Shown here piece by piece: positions 1 through 8,501 of a stretch of DNA of 64,000 nt (the stretch's first letter is position 1; each line of letters begins with the position of its first letter). The notes under the pieces were generated by a model. It searched no databases, had not been told where the DNA came from, and saw only the letters and a list, made by a program, of their open reading frames with translations. Location: the NCBI GenBank assembly GCA_963732765.1, contig CAVTAS010000008.1, positions 124,001 through 188,000 on the forward strand. Reading direction: 5' to 3'. Position numbers and translations under genes: made by a program. This DNA comes from JANYHF01 sp963732765. Its GTDB lineage: Bacteria > Pseudomonadota > Alphaproteobacteria > Rhizobiales > Hyphomicrobiaceae.

Positions 1-363
1 CGTCATGATCGCGAACTGCGTGCCGATGGCTGGGCAGCCGATGTCGGACGCGATATCCGCCATGCCCTTGAACCACGCCACGTGATAGGCGCGAACCTCC
101 GCATCCGGATGGCCGAAATGGTTCAGCCGCCCATAGGGGCCGGTCATCATGCTGGTGACCTTGGCGCCGGTCGCCGCACAGGCCGCCGCGCAGGATTTCG
201 TCAGCCGGGCAAGCGTCGGGGCCGGCCACAGCGGCGTCATGAACTCATGCACCATCTGGATGTGACCCAGCCCGCACTCGCCCGCAATCACGCGCACCAG
301 CTCGCCCGGTTCGGCAAAGCGGTTGACGAACGGATTGGTGTTGACCGACAGCGTGAAGGTCAT
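1..363 (-). CDS. eryC: EryC-like tetrulose-phosphate epimerase (TIM-barrel), partial
   Basis: Only the N-terminal ~121 residues are in the window; the gene runs off the left edge. The start has SVNTNPFVNRF, and the body has TSMMTGPYGRLNHFGHP and a conserved GTQFAIMT stretch, which I recognise from the EryC group of xylose-isomerase-like sugar-phosphate epimerases. In Brucella and rhizobia EryC interconverts L- and D-tetrulose phosphates during erythritol breakdown. Its ATG overlaps the stop of the upstream RpiB-type gene by 4 bp (ATGA), so the two are probably translationally coupled. The pairing with an RpiB homologue supports the assignment. Another sugar-phosphate epimerase of the same fold remains possible because the C-terminal half cannot be seen. 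Confidence 0.7.
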   Translation of the reverse strand, partial: MTFTLSVNTNPFVNRFAEPGELVRVIAGECGLGHIQMVHEFMTPLWPAPTLARLTKSCAAACAATGAKVTSMMTGPYGRLNHFGHPDAEVRAYHVAWFKGMADIASDIGCPAIGTQFAIMT

Positions 364-842
364 TTGCCGGCCTTGGCCATCGACGTCTGGGTTTGACGCG
401 CTTCCAAGGCAGAAATCGCATCGACATTGCCAGCCGACGAACCCTTGGGGTCGAAGGTGCTGGCAAGCCAGGCATCGACGATGCTCTTGGCCAGTTCGGG
501 TCCGATCACGCGCGCGCCCATGGTGATGATGTGGGCGTTGTTGCTCTTGGCGGCGCGCTCGGCCGAATAGGTGTCGTGGGTTTGTGCCGCGCGGATGCCG
601 GGCACCTTGTTGGCCGAGATGGCCACGCCGATGCCGGTGCCGCACGCCAGGATGCCGCGATCGTATTCGCCGGTTGCGACCGCCATGGCTACGCGCTCGG
701 CGGTGTCGGCGTAGAACTCTTTGCTGTTGTCTTTGCCCGGCGATAAGTCGGCGACCTCGATGCCGGGTTTGGCGGCAAGGTGTTTGCCAATGACTTCGAT
801 GAGCGGAAGACCGGCGCTATCGCCGCCGATGGCGATTTTCAT
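360..842 (-). CDS. RpiB/LacAB-family isomerase, probable D-erythrulose-4-phosphate isomerase (EryI/DerI type)
   Basis: 160 residues, the usual RpiB length. The start MKIAIGGDSAG is followed by the family core ILACGTGIGVAISANKVPGIRAA, which carries the catalytic Cys, and by a conserved SNNAHIITMGARVIGP segment. Standard RpiB interconverts ribose 5-P and ribulose 5-P. The EryI/DerI branch converts D-erythrulose 4-P to D-erythrose 4-P, and the sequence around SKEFYADTAERVA together with the overlapping EryC-like gene favours that branch. No erythritol kinase or regulator is visible, since the operon continues off the edge. The substrate is inferred from context; RpiB family membership is clear. 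Confidence 0.8.
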   Translation of the reverse strand: MKIAIGGDSAGLPLIEVIGKHLAAKPGIEVADLSPGKDNSKEFYADTAERVAMAVATGEYDRGILACGTGIGVAISANKVPGIRAAQTHDTYSAERAAKSNNAHIITMGARVIGPELAKSIVDAWLASTFDPKGSSAGNVDAISALEARQTQTSMAKAGK

Positions 843-916
843 CTGAGGGATCCTTTGGAACGGGCGTCGTTGTCCCCGAACCTATCGCATCGTGGAATCA
901 AAATCGAGCGTTCGGC

Positions 917-1011
917 GTAGGTTGGGTCAAGCTTTGCGCGACCCAACATCGCTCAACAGGTACGCCGCCCGGGCTGCGTTGGCTCGCGCCGAAACGCTTG
1001 ACCCAACCTAC
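917..1011. repeat. Repeat family A, copy 1: imperfect palindrome
   Basis: Left arm GTAGGTTGGGTCAAG and right arm CTTGACCCAACCTAC are exact inverse complements. Between them lie further internal inverted pieces (GCGCGACCCAAC and a GCGTTGG run). The element ends about 13 bp from the stop of the ChaN-like gene and fills the gap to rpiB. Related copies lie at 38165-38252 and 48883-49034. Confidence 0.85.
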
Positions 1012-1023
1012 GCTCGGCAGGTC

Positions 1024-2157
1024 TCACCCCGGCTGCACGGTCTTGCCCTGCAGCTGCTTCTGCAGTTCGCCGCACGGGTCGGGGCGCTCGGTGCGGGCGG
1101 TGTACCAGACGAAGTCGGCGGCGGGTTTGCCATTGGCGTCTTGCGGCACGCCGTCTACCGGATTCTCGAGCCCGGTGAGAACTTCGGTGAGCTGAATGGT
1201 CAGCACCTTCAGGCCAGAGGCGCGTGTGCGCAGATAGAGCGGCACGCCACGGTCGGAGCGCACGTGGCCCGAGCCTGCGATCAGCACCACACCGTTGCCG
1301 CTCGATTTGTCGATGGCTTTGAGCACGTTGTCGGCAAGCGCCGCGTCGCGGAAGCGCTGCACCTGCACCATGCCGGCGAGGTCGCTGTCGGGCAGTTGGT
1401 TGCAATGCGACGCCTTCAGCTCGTCGGTCAATGCCGAGTTGAGGGCGGCAGGCAGTGCCGCGCCGATGCCGAGCCGGACCCGTTCGCTATAGGCGAGCGA
1501 GCCAAGCCCCTGCTGGCTGACCTGGCGAACCAAGTCCTTGTCTGCGTTGCCGGGAAGGATGGTCAGATTTGCGCCGAGCGCAGCGTCGACGATCGGGCGA
1601 TAGATCGAGAACGGCGGCCAGCCGCTGTTTTCCCAGTCAAGCTTGGCGCCGATGCTGTCGGCGGTGACATTGCTGGCCAGCTGCACGTTGGCGAGATCGT
1701 CGGCTTTGTCCGTTCCGACCATTTCCATCACCACGGCGGGGCGCTTGCCCTTGCTCGCGAGCTGGCGCAGCAGCCAAGCTTGCAGCTTGTGATGATCGGG
1801 GTTGTCATGGGTTTCGCCAACCAGAACCACGTCGGCTTCGGCGGCGGCGCGCACCACTTCGGCCGGCAGGATGGTCTCTTGCGAGGCCGTCGACCAGACG
1901 CGGCCGACCAGCGGATGTTCCTTGCCGAGCTTGGAGACCCAAGCGCTGAGCGGGGCGAGCGCGCTGGTGATGAGCGTGCCCGGCTTGACGATAGGGGATT
2001 CTTCGCCGGTCGTGCTGGCGGGGTTCAACGGCAGCCGGATTTCCGGCAGCGAGCCGGGCGGCAACTTCTGCTCTGCGTACTGAAAGGAATTCAAGAGCCC
2101 CAGGAACAGCGCGGTCAGGACGATCGCGACCATGTTGGCTACGCTGTCGTCGATCAT
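1024..2157 (-). CDS. ChaN/Tiki-superfamily protein (haem-binding uptake-like)
   Basis: 377 residues. A hydrophobic N-terminal segment (about residues 8-27, MVAIVLTALFLGLL) suggests a membrane anchor or uncleaved signal. The ChaN core begins near residue 105 with VLVGETHDNPDHH, which supplies the conserved Glu and His residues of the family. Later come MEMVGTDKADD, a GNADKDLVRQV stretch and LIAGSGHVRSDRGVP, the usual C-terminal His motif. ChaN homologues are proposed to bind haem or act as metalloprotease-like enzymes; the exact role here is not shown. It stands alone between the rpiB pair and carA. Confidence 0.75.
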   Translation of the reverse strand: MIDDSVANMVAIVLTALFLGLLNSFQYAEQKLPPGSLPEIRLPLNPASTTGEESPIVKPGTLITSALAPLSAWVSKLGKEHPLVGRVWSTASQETILPAEVVRAAAEADVVLVGETHDNPDHHKLQAWLLRQLASKGKRPAVVMEMVGTDKADDLANVQLASNVTADSIGAKLDWENSGWPPFSIYRPIVDAALGANLTILPGNADKDLVRQVSQQGLGSLAYSERVRLGIGAALPAALNSALTDELKASHCNQLPDSDLAGMVQVQRFRDAALADNVLKAIDKSSGNGVVLIAGSGHVRSDRGVPLYLRTRASGLKVLTIQLTEVLTGLENPVDGVPQDANGKPAADFVWYTARTERPDPCGELQKQLQGKTVQPG

Positions 2158-2205
2158 GATGGGTACTCCTTACACGTCACTCAAAGTCCAAACAAGGCTG
2201 GCGCG

Positions 2206-3426
2206 CTATGCCGCCTTACGCTCATCCAGGGCCGGAAGCCCGCGTTTGGCGCGCATATGGTTTACGAAGCGGCGGAACAGATAGTGGCTGTCCTCGGGGC
2301 CCGGCGAGGCCTCGGGATGGTACTGCACCGAGAACACCGGCTTGCCTTTGAGCTGCAGCCCGCAGTTGGAGCCGTCGAACAGGGAAACATGAGTTTCCAC
2401 GACAGTGGCCGGCAACGAGGCCTGCGTGACGGCGAAACCGTGGTTCATCGACGTGATCTCCACCTTGGACGTGGTGTGATCCTTCACCGGATGATTGGCG
2501 CCATGATGGCCGAGCTTCATTTTGCCGGTGCTGCCGCCGAGCGCTAGGCCGAGCATCTGGTGGCCGAGGCAGATGCCGAACACGGGCAGGCCCGAGGCGA
2601 CCAGCGACTTGATGATCGGGACAGCATACTTGCCCGTTGCGGCCGGATCGCCGGGGCCGTTGGAGAGGAAGATGCCGTCCGGCTTGCGCGCCAGGATGTC
2701 CGCGGCGCTGGTCGTCGCCGGAACGACGGTCACTTTGCAGCCGGCGCTGGCCAAGCAGCGCAGGATGTTGAGTTTGACGCCATAGTCCACCGCGACGACA
2801 TGGAACTCGGGTGCGGCCTGGCGGGCATAGGCCTTCTGGTCCCAGTTCCAGGCCTTTTCGTCCCAGCTGTAGCTCTGGCCGCAGGTGACGTCCTTGGCGA
2901 GATCGAGGCCTTCCAGGCCTGACCAGCTGGCGGCTTGCGCCTTCAGCTTGGAGAGGTCGAATTTGCCGGCGGGATCGTGCGCGATGACGGCGTTCGGCAT
3001 GCCCTTGTCGCGGATCAGCGCGGCCAGCGCGCGTGTGTCGACCCCGGCCATGCCGATGATGCCGCGTTTGGCCAGCCAGGCGCCGAAGTCGCCTTTGGAG
3101 CGGTAGTTGGCGGGCGCTGTAACCGGCGCGCGCAATACGCAGCCGCGCACTGCGGAGGCTTGCGCCAGGTTCGAGGTTTCGCTGTCCTCGGTATTGGCGC
3201 CGACATTGCCGATATGCGGGAACGTGAAGGTGACGATCTGGCCAGCGTACGAGGGATCGGTGAGGATTTCCTGATAGCCGGTCATGGCGGTGTTGAAACA
3301 GACTTCGGCGACGGCCGAGCCGGTGGCGCCAAGGCCTGCGCCCTCGATGATCGTGCCGTCGGCCAAGACCAGAAGCGCGGTGGCCTTTTGCTCTGGCCAG
3401 GCATCGGCGGCGGTGGTCTTGGGCAT
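2206..3426 (-). CDS. carA: Carbamoyl-phosphate synthase small (glutaminase) subunit
   Basis: Supplies ammonia from glutamine to CarB for carbamoyl phosphate, the entry to arginine and pyrimidine synthesis. The N-terminal domain has FNTAMTGYQEILTDPSYAGQ. The C-terminal class I amidotransferase domain has LSNGPGDPAA, the nucleophile elbow FGICLGHQMLGLALG and the closing VQYHPEASPGPEDS with His and Glu of the triad. I take the start at MPKTTAAD (406 aa), because GAAGG lies about 8 nt upstream and the family begins near here; a longer in-frame ATG 17 codons upstream lacks a ribosome site. carB is not in the window. Confidence 0.95.
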   Translation of the reverse strand: MPKTTAADAWPEQKATALLVLADGTIIEGAGLGATGSAVAEVCFNTAMTGYQEILTDPSYAGQIVTFTFPHIGNVGANTEDSETSNLAQASAVRGCVLRAPVTAPANYRSKGDFGAWLAKRGIIGMAGVDTRALAALIRDKGMPNAVIAHDPAGKFDLSKLKAQAASWSGLEGLDLAKDVTCGQSYSWDEKAWNWDQKAYARQAAPEFHVVAVDYGVKLNILRCLASAGCKVTVVPATTSAADILARKPDGIFLSNGPGDPAATGKYAVPIIKSLVASGLPVFGICLGHQMLGLALGGSTGKMKLGHHGANHPVKDHTTSKVEITSMNHGFAVTQASLPATVVETHVSLFDGSNCGLQLKGKPVFSVQYHPEASPGPEDSHYLFRRFVNHMRAKRGLPALDERKAA

Positions 3427-3605
3427 GGGTGGGCCTTCGGGGTCGGCGGCCGCGCGACATGCGGCCAATTTCGTCAATGGCGGCGGGACGTTAGGCGCTC
3501 GACCTCAGGCGGTCAACCAAACCCAGCCCCAAAAGACGAAACAGGCGCTGCAGGGGGCCACAGCGCCAATCTAGAGATGCCAATTTTTGCTTATGGATCA
3601 GAGGT

Positions 3606-3782
3606 TTAGTGTCGTGTCTCAGCCTCGATCTGGGCAATCTCGTCCTTCAACTTCAGCTTCTTGCGTTTCAGCTCCGCCAGTTTCAAATCACTACTGCCGA
3701 GACGGTCCTGTTCCTCGGCAATCAAGCGCTCAAGCGCCCGGTGCTTTGCTGCGAGGTCGTCAAGCTGAGCTGGCTGCGCCAT
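3606..3782 (-). CDS. DUF465 (YdcH-like) small coiled-coil protein
   Basis: 58 residues, nearly all helix: LDDLAAKHRALERLIAEEQ followed by an LKLAELKRKKLKLKDEI coiled coil. This is the typical DUF465 pattern of two short amphipathic helices with a Lys-rich turn. Function is unknown for the family. Start chosen at MAQPAQ because a strong GGAGGA lies 6-7 nt upstream on the minus strand. An earlier in-frame ATG adds 19 unconserved residues. Confidence 0.85.
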   Translation of the reverse strand: MAQPAQLDDLAAKHRALERLIAEEQDRLGSSDLKLAELKRKKLKLKDEIAQIEAETRH

Positions 3783-4282
3783 GCTGTCCTCCGTGGGATT
3801 TCTGGAGTTGGACGTTTTGCAACAAATAAAATGTGACACTTTTTCTGGCCCTTGTCTATGGGTCGTGGACAGCCTGTGAACGGCATCCCCTTGGGCGGTA
3901 AACTTTGTCTAATCGGCACGGCGGGGAGACACAGGAGTTCACCTGAGATCGGGCAAGGGCACGCGGCATGGCAGGGTTGCTTTGATGACGGGCGTGGCGC
4001 AGGGCATCGGCCAACCCGAAGCCGTCTCCGCGAGCGCCGTTGTCCGGGTAGGTCCCTAGGCGAGCTGCGTCACTGGGGGAATTAACTGAGGAAACTATCT
4101 GTTGCGACGGTGGCCGCATTCCGCTCAACTGCTCCGCGCCGGTCGTATGCCGGGCGGTAGACTGAGCGGCCAGCGGATCGCTTTGTCACACTGCAGCCGT
4201 TTTGCGGCCAAGGCATTGGCCGCTTGCACCAATCAGGATATGCTCGCACCGGATTTGGGCGATACGCCGAGGAGCTGAGAAC
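3783..4282. other. Intergenic region between divergent DUF465 and exported-protein genes
   Basis: About 500 bp with no convincing gene, tRNA or member of the repeat families. Short open frames in both directions lack ribosome sites and family resemblance. It should contain the promoters of both flanking genes, but I could not pick convincing -35/-10 pairs by eye. Confidence 0.5.
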
Positions 4283-4774
4283 ATGGTGGCAGTAGTTCGT
4301 AACGGCCTGTGCGCAGTCGCGCGTGCGGGCATTCTGGCAGCTGGTATGGTGGTGTTGACGCCGGCAATGGCGGCCGATAGTGCGCTTTCGGGGCTGACCG
4401 GCAGCTGGGGCGGCGGTGGTGTCATCAAATACAGCGATGGCAGCACCGAGCGCATGCGCTGCAACGCGCGTTATTCGGGCAGCGGCGCGGCTATGACGAT
4501 GGCGATCAACTGCACGTCCAGTGCGCATAGTGTCAATATCAGCGCCAACCTGCGCGCGACCGGTGGCAATGTCAGCGGCAGCTGGTCGGAATCCGGCCTC
4601 GGCGTGTCCGGCAGCGCGTCGGGCAAGGCCAGCCCCGGGCGGTTGTCGCTCGGCCTGGGCGGCGGCGTCTCCGGCTCCATGTCGGTGAACTACACCGGCT
4701 CGCGCCAGGATGTCGGCATCTCGGTTGAGGGCGCACCGCTGCAGAATGTCAGCATGAGCCTGAGCAAGCGTTAG
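4283..4774 (+). CDS. Exported protein of unknown function
   Basis: 163 residues. Residues 1-32 form a clear Sec signal peptide (positively charged start, hydrophobic AGILAAGMVVLTPAMA, cleavage after AMA-AD). The mature part starts SALSGLTGSWGGGG, then KYSDGSTERMRCNARY, and is rich in Ser and Gly with alternating hydrophobic residues, suggesting a small beta-barrel or lipocalin-like fold. Two Cys residues (in RMRCNARY and INCTSS) could form a disulfide. Similar exported proteins are common and uncharacterised in Hyphomicrobiales. Start at ATG after GGAG with 8 nt spacing. Confidence 0.7.
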   Translation: MVAVVRNGLCAVARAGILAAGMVVLTPAMAADSALSGLTGSWGGGGVIKYSDGSTERMRCNARYSGSGAAMTMAINCTSSAHSVNISANLRATGGNVSGSWSESGLGVSGSASGKASPGRLSLGLGGGVSGSMSVNYTGSRQDVGISVEGAPLQNVSMSLSKR

Positions 4775-4811
4775 AGGGCACTGCCTTTTCCTATGACTCC
4801 TTTGGGAAAAG

Positions 4812-5993
4812 GTGCGAAAAAGCGCGAAATCCGAGGCATTTTCCTTGAGCGGCCTGCCGCCAAAGCTTGAACGGGCAACGAGCGGTCGGGTTGGCGGTTT
4901 CGCGCGCCTCGTTGCCACGGGCGACTGGACGAACGGCCACGCGCGCGACGCCGAGCGCTTGATTGCCGGCGCCCGCGCGCTGCTCAGTGGCGCAACCCAA
5001 GGCTCTATCGACGTCGGCGGCATGGCGGCCTTCGACACCTACGGCGCATGGCTGCTGGAGCGGGCTGTGCGCGAACAGGCGCTGGCGGGCATTGAACTCC
5101 GTCTGGAAGGGCTGAAACCCGGCCAGCAGGCGCTAATGGCGCAGATGGCGCGCACCGGCCAGACCAAGCTCGCTGTCCCCGCCGAGCCATTCGGCCTCGT
5201 CACCGCCATCGAACAGATCGGCCGGGCGGTCGCCGGAATGGGGCGCGACCTGATCGACTTTGCCAACATGCTTGGAGCGATCGCGACCGCAGCCGGCGGC
5301 GTCATCGTCCGCCCAGGCCGCTTTCGGCTGACCTCGGCGGTGCACCAGCTGGACCGCGTCGGCTGGCAGGCGGTGCCGATCATCGCGCTGATCACGCTGC
5401 TGATCGGCGGCATCATCGCGCAGCAGGGTTTTTTCCATTTCCGCAAGTTCGGTGCCGAGATCTACGCCGTCGACATGATGGGCATCCTGGTGCTGCGCGA
5501 GATCGGCGTGCTGATCGTGGCCATCATGGTGGCGGGCCGCTCCGGCAGTTCGTATACGGCGGAACTCGGCTCCATGAAGATGCGCGAGGAGATCGATGCG
5601 CTCTCCACCATGGGCCGCGATCCGATCGAAGTTCTGGTGCTGCCGCGCGTCACGGCGCTGGTGCTGGCGCTGCCGATGCTGACGTTTCTGGGCATGATGG
5701 CCGCGCTCTTGGGCGGCGGGCTGATGGCAGTCACATATGGCGACATGAGCACGCCGGCATTTATCTACCGCATGCTGGATTCCATCACGACAACGCATTT
5801 CCAGGTCGGCATGATCAAGGCGCCGTTCATGGCGCTGGCCATCGGCGTGGTTGCGGCCATGGAGGGGCTGAAGGTCGGCGGCAGCGCTGAGTCGCTGGGC
5901 CTGCGCACCACGGCCTCGGTGGTGAAGTCGATCTTTCTGGTGATCGTGCTCGATGGCCTGTTCGCCATGTTCTTTGCCTCGATCGGGATGTGA
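4812..5993 (+). CDS. mlaE: MlaE-family lipid ABC transporter permease with N-terminal STAS-like domain
   Basis: 393 residues from a GTG start. About 110 N-terminal residues form a STAS-like domain (DVGGMAAFDTYGAWLLERAV). The C-terminal permease domain has five or six membrane segments and the family signature QGFFHFRKFGAEIYAVDMM, ELGSMKMREEIDALSTMG and a final VVAAMEGLKVGGSAESLG. In Mla systems this permease sits in the inner membrane with MlaF and MlaD and moves phospholipids between the membranes. Fused STAS-MlaE permeases are common in Alphaproteobacteria, so a separate MlaB is not expected. The stop overlaps the start of mlaF (GTGA). Confidence 0.9.
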   Translation: MRKSAKSEAFSLSGLPPKLERATSGRVGGFARLVATGDWTNGHARDAERLIAGARALLSGATQGSIDVGGMAAFDTYGAWLLERAVREQALAGIELRLEGLKPGQQALMAQMARTGQTKLAVPAEPFGLVTAIEQIGRAVAGMGRDLIDFANMLGAIATAAGGVIVRPGRFRLTSAVHQLDRVGWQAVPIIALITLLIGGIIAQQGFFHFRKFGAEIYAVDMMGILVLREIGVLIVAIMVAGRSGSSYTAELGSMKMREEIDALSTMGRDPIEVLVLPRVTALVLALPMLTFLGMMAALLGGGLMAVTYGDMSTPAFIYRMLDSITTTHFQVGMIKAPFMALAIGVVAAMEGLKVGGSAESLGLRTTASVVKSIFLVIVLDGLFAMFFASIGM

Positions 5994-6781
5994 CGATCAT
6001 GTTGCATAACAAAACGGGGGCAAGCGGGGCGCCGATCATCAGCATCCGGGGTCTGACCGTGGGGTTCGGTCAGCAACCCGTGCTGTCCGGTCTCGATCTC
6101 GATGTGATGCCCGGTGAAATCCTGGGCGTCGTTGGCGGTTCGGGCTCGGGCAAATCCGTCCTGCTGCGAACCATCATCGGCCTCATCCGTCCGCGGGCCG
6201 GCCATATCCAGGTGCTTGGCGCCGACCTGACGACCGCGACGCCGCAAGTCCGCCGCGCCATCGAACGGCGCTGGGGCGTCCTGTTTCAGCATGGTGCGCT
6301 GTTTTCCGCGCTGACGGCGCTGCAGAACGTTCAGTTCCCAATGCGCGAATTCCTCGATCTGTCGGATCGCATGCTGCGGGACATGGCCGTCGCCAAACTT
6401 GAGATGGTCGGTCTCAGCGCCAGCGACGGCAACAAGCTGCCCTCGGAGCTCTCCGGCGGCATGACCAAGCGCGTGGCGCTGGCGCGCGCGCTGGCGCTCG
6501 ATCCAGAGATCGTCTTTCTCGACGAGCCGACCTCGGGCCTCGATCCAATTTCCGCAGGAGCATTCGACGACTTGATCGTCACCCTGCAGCAGACGCTGGG
6601 CTTGACGGTCTATATGGTGACGCACGACCAGGATAGCCTGGCCGCCGTGTGCGATCGCATCGCCGCGCTGGCGGACGGCAAGGTGGTGGCGCAAGGCACG
6701 ATCGCGCAGCTGCGGGCAAGCAGCCATCCGTGGGTGCGGGCGTATATGCAGGGGCGGCGGGCGAGGCGGACGGGGACATGA
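5990..6781 (+). CDS. mlaF: MlaF-like ABC transporter ATP-binding protein
   Basis: 263 residues. Walker A GGSGSGKSVLLR, Q-loop VLFQHGALF, signature ELSGGMTKRVALARALAL, Walker B EIVFLDEPTSGLDP and the H-loop MVTHDQ are all present, so it should be an active ATPase. It starts at a GTG overlapping the mlaE stop, or at an ATG three codons on. The last codons and the TGA stop lie inside a family B repeat (GGGGACATGA), so the C-terminal Gly-Thr and the stop were supplied by the repeat. Confidence 0.92.
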   Translation: MTIMLHNKTGASGAPIISIRGLTVGFGQQPVLSGLDLDVMPGEILGVVGGSGSGKSVLLRTIIGLIRPRAGHIQVLGADLTTATPQVRRAIERRWGVLFQHGALFSALTALQNVQFPMREFLDLSDRMLRDMAVAKLEMVGLSASDGNKLPSELSGGMTKRVALARALALDPEIVFLDEPTSGLDPISAGAFDDLIVTLQQTLGLTVYMVTHDQDSLAAVCDRIAALADGKVVAQGTIAQLRASSHPWVRAYMQGRRARRTGT

Positions 6782-6961
6782 TGTTCATGTTCGACAAGGC
6801 AAATTGGTGGATTTGGCGTGCGTTGATGGCGTCGAACATGAACTTCGTGTCCCCAGTCTTTGCCACGGGCAATAGCACTGGGGACACGAAGTTCATCGTC
6901 GGCGTGACGCCCGTACTCAACTCGTAGGCTGTCGCATGCCGACGATGAACATCATGTCCCC
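6772..6961. repeat. Repeat family B, copy 1: two adjacent imperfect palindromes
   Basis: First hairpin 6772-6854: GGGGACATGATGTTCATG pairs with CATGAACTTCGTGTCCCC. Second hairpin 6880-6961: GGGGACACGAAGTTCATC pairs with GATGAACATCATGTCCCC. The two hairpins are joined by about 25 bp. Each hairpin carries one GGGGACATGATGTTCAT-type arm and one GGGGACACGAAGTTCAT-type arm, in opposite order. The same layout recurs at 54801-55014 and, in reduced form, at 43518-43667. It begins inside the 3' end of mlaF and fills the gap to mlaD. Confidence 0.9.
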
Positions 6962-6997
6962 GATGCGTTTTGCGACGACAATTGAACGAGGCAACTG

Positions 6998-8158
6998 ATG
7001 GAAATTCGCGCACGCTATCTCACCATCGGGCTGTTCACGCTCGGCGTCATCGCGGCCGGGTTTATGTTCGTGTACTGGCTGAACACCTCCGGCGGTTTGG
7101 GCAAACGCGAGCACTACAACGTTGTCTTCAACGGCTCGGTGGCCGGCCTGTTCGCCGGATCGCCCGTGACGTTCAACGGCGTGCGCGTGGGCGAAGTCGG
7201 CTTCACCACCATCTACAGCGCCGATCCGCGCCAGGTACTGGTCAACATCGGCGTTGCGCAGGGTACGCCCGTGCTCTCCGACACCAAGGTGATGCTGGAT
7301 TTCCAGGGCCTGACGGGCGCGGCAACCGTGGCGCTGCTCGGCGGCGATCCCAACGCCGCGCCCCTGCAGCCGAACCGGCCGGGCGATCTGCCGTTCCTGA
7401 CCGCAGGTGCCGACGCGACCCTGTCGATGACCCAATCGGTGCGCACGGCGCTGACGAAACTGGATACTCTGCTCACCGACAATGCCGATCCGCTCAAGAG
7501 CACCATTGGCAATCTCAACACCTTCACGACGGCGCTCGCCCGCAACTCGGATCGCGTCGACGGCATCCTTGGCGGCCTGGAGCGCATGACCGGCGGAACC
7601 GGCAAGAAGACGACCGGACAACTGGTGGACCTGACACCGCCCAAGGCTTTGGGCCTGCTCGCCAAGATCCCGGCGGGACAGATCGCCATCCCTGAACCGA
7701 CTGCGCTGGGCGTGCTCGATACCGACAAACTGGTGCTGGATCCGGCCGCTGCAGCCGATGCGCCCACCGCCAGCTGGACCGATGCGCTGCCCAAGTTGAT
7801 GCAGGCGCGCCTGGTGCAAAGCTTCGAGAACGCCGGCATGGCCGGGCAGGTGGTGCGCGGCGATGGGTCGACGTCGGACTATCTGCTGCAGAGCGACTTG
7901 CGGGCCTTCGGCATCGCCAGCGATGGCGGCCCGGCGGCCGAGCTGGAGCTGAGTGCCAAGCTGCTCGACGCTAGGGGCCGCGTGGTGGCCGGGCGGATTT
8001 TCAAGACCAGGACGGTGCTGGCATCGAACGACGCCAAGGTCGCCGCCCAGGGCCTCAACGACGCTTTCGGCAAGGCCACGCAGGAGCTGATCGGCTGGAC
8101 GGTCGGCGTGGTGGCGGCCCTGCCGCCGCCCAAGCCGGAGGACATGGCGGCGCCGTGA
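6998..8158 (+). CDS. mlaD: MlaD (MCE) protein fused to a PqiC-like ABC auxiliary domain
   Basis: 386 residues. Residues 6-28 are one membrane anchor (IGLFTLGVIAAGFMFVYWL). The MCE domain follows (YNVVFNGSVAGLFAGSPVTF and GVRVGEVG), then a helical linker with repeated threonine-rich helices. From about residue 225 the sequence matches the ABC-type transport auxiliary fold usually found as the separate lipoprotein PqiC: WTDALPKLMQARLVQSFENAG, YLLQSDLRAFGI and RVVAGRIFKTRTVL. No lipobox is present because the domain is carried on the MlaD chain. Start ATG follows GAGG. The substrate-binding and auxiliary roles of this transporter are therefore combined in one polypeptide. Confidence 0.88.
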   Translation: MEIRARYLTIGLFTLGVIAAGFMFVYWLNTSGGLGKREHYNVVFNGSVAGLFAGSPVTFNGVRVGEVGFTTIYSADPRQVLVNIGVAQGTPVLSDTKVMLDFQGLTGAATVALLGGDPNAAPLQPNRPGDLPFLTAGADATLSMTQSVRTALTKLDTLLTDNADPLKSTIGNLNTFTTALARNSDRVDGILGGLERMTGGTGKKTTGQLVDLTPPKALGLLAKIPAGQIAIPEPTALGVLDTDKLVLDPAAAADAPTASWTDALPKLMQARLVQSFENAGMAGQVVRGDGSTSDYLLQSDLRAFGIASDGGPAAELELSAKLLDARGRVVAGRIFKTRTVLASNDAKVAAQGLNDAFGKATQELIGWTVGVVAALPPPKPEDMAAP

Positions 8159-8251
8159 AACAAGCAGGTTCATTTCTTGCCGTGTCGGCGCGGGAACAAG
8201 GCACGTGTTTCCCGCTCGACGGTCTGGCCAACGCTTTGCTATCATGTTGCC

Positions 8252-8473
8252 ATGTCACAACGCATCACATCCGATCCCGCAATCATGTTCGGCAAACCGG
8301 TCATCGCGGGCATGCGCATCACCGTCGAGCACATCTTGCTATGTCTTGCGGCCGGTGAGACGCCCGAGCAGGTTATTGCGGATTACCCGCCACTGACCTT
8401 CGACGATATCCGGCGTGCCCAGGCCTTCGCTGCGGAACACCTCGCTCGGGAATCCCTGTTCGCGGTCCTGTGA
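8252..8473 (+). CDS. DUF433 protein, antitoxin-like (first copy)
   Basis: 73 residues. The core DPAIMFGKPVIAGMRITVEH, LLCLAAGETPEQVIADYPPL and FDDIRRAQAFAAEHL is the DUF433 winged-helix fold, used by antitoxin-like partners of PIN-like DUF5615 proteins. ATG start chosen because family similarity begins a few residues after MSQRITSD. A second DUF433 gene follows after 28 bp and one DUF5615 gene after that. This copy has no partner of its own. Confidence 0.85.
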   Translation: MSQRITSDPAIMFGKPVIAGMRITVEHILLCLAAGETPEQVIADYPPLTFDDIRRAQAFAAEHLARESLFAVL

Positions 8474-8501
8474 TGGCGAAATTCGAAAGGAGACACGCCA
8501 G

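Noticed and set aside
892..2547. Long open frame on the plus strand opposite the ChaN-like and carA genes
   Set aside because: It is the shadow of two well-supported minus-strand genes, has no ribosome site and no family resemblance, and runs through the family A repeat.
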